Shown: in pieces, positions 32,554 through 32,601 of the stretch
Numbering within the stretch: the first letter of the stretch is position 1
Layout of the letters: each line of letters opens with the position of its first letter
Origin: Spirochaetota bacterium
GTDB lineage: Bacteria; Spirochaetota; UBA4802; UBA5550
Length of the DNA stretch: 32,601 nt
NCBI GenBank assembly: GCA_003246895.1
Contig: QKCL01000075.1
Location: forward strand, 1 to 32,601
Direction: 5' to 3'
Position numbers and translations under genes: made by a program
Notes under the pieces: model-generated
Databases searched by the model: none
What the model saw: only the letters and a program-made list of their open reading frames with translations
What the model was told of the DNA's origin: nothing

Positions 32554-32601
32554 AACTTTCCCTGTAAAAAAATTATACTTTAAAACTCTCCGCCTTCTCC
32601 T

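Overview
The window reads as a moderately AT-rich chromosomal segment from a Gram-negative, probably anaerobic and fermentative bacterium. The evidence is a multimeric NAD-linked [FeFe] hydrogenase operon of the HndABCD type, a lipobox lipoprotein, two signal-peptide proteins with outer-membrane-barrel features, an FMN riboswitch, Shine-Dalgarno (SD)-led genes, and two hybrid histidine kinases with periplasmic ABC_sub_bind sensor domains. These traits occur together in Spirochaetota and Desulfobacterota-like anaerobes, but no rRNA or marker gene is present, so the phylum is a guess. I found no tRNA, rRNA, transposase, integrase, CRISPR array or phage gene. Genes are tightly packed, and the only gene-free stretch over 300 bp is 20315-20844.

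Layout. 0.1-3.2 kb: a class I glutamine amidotransferase, a 68-aa zinc-ribbon protein, and the overlapping aguA-aguB pair (agmatine to putrescine). 3.2-4.6 kb (minus): an Rrf2 regulator and a concanavalin-A-like protein, with a 25-bp AT palindrome at its promoter. 4.7-8.0 kb (plus): a VOC protein, ketopantoate reductase, a Ste24-like M48 protease, and an SSAT-like acetyltransferase that may also act on polyamines. 8.0-9.7 kb (minus): a TrmB-family regulator overlapping a class IV aminotransferase; the regulator's start codon lies in the centre of a 48-bp near-perfect palindrome. 9.9-13.2 kb: a LigB/DODA-type dioxygenase, a ZIP transporter, an HxlR regulator and 4-oxalocrotonate-type tautomerase unit preceded by two tandem dyads, and a SanA/YdcF-like protein. 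13.2-14.9 kb: FMN riboswitch, ribB, and uppP on the other strand.

15.0-21.6 kb is envelope and accessory material: a DUF3568-like lipoprotein, two paralogous outer-membrane-like proteins 5 kb apart that each have a two-part stem-loop in the 5' leader, a DUF89 protein abutting a methyltransferase, a nucleoside-recognition (Gate) membrane protein, an ArsC/Spx-like protein, and the collapsed remnant of a GGDEF-EAL protein. 21.6-28.1 kb (minus) holds two paralogous hybrid kinases (1223 and 868 aa); the larger carries an inserted PocR ligand-binding domain. 28.3-32.6 kb (plus), divergent from the kinases, is the hydrogenase operon hndABCD with a clear sigma70-type promoter and a strong terminator.

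No wholly new multi-gene system is evident. The most unusual signals are regulatory DNA: the start-codon palindrome of the TrmB gene, the twin GCTATT-N5-AATAGC dyads before the tautomerase-HxlR unit, the AT palindrome at 4.58 kb, and the paired 5' stem-loops of the barrel paralogs. The paralogous sensor kinases beside the hydrogenase form the most interesting protein-level arrangement.
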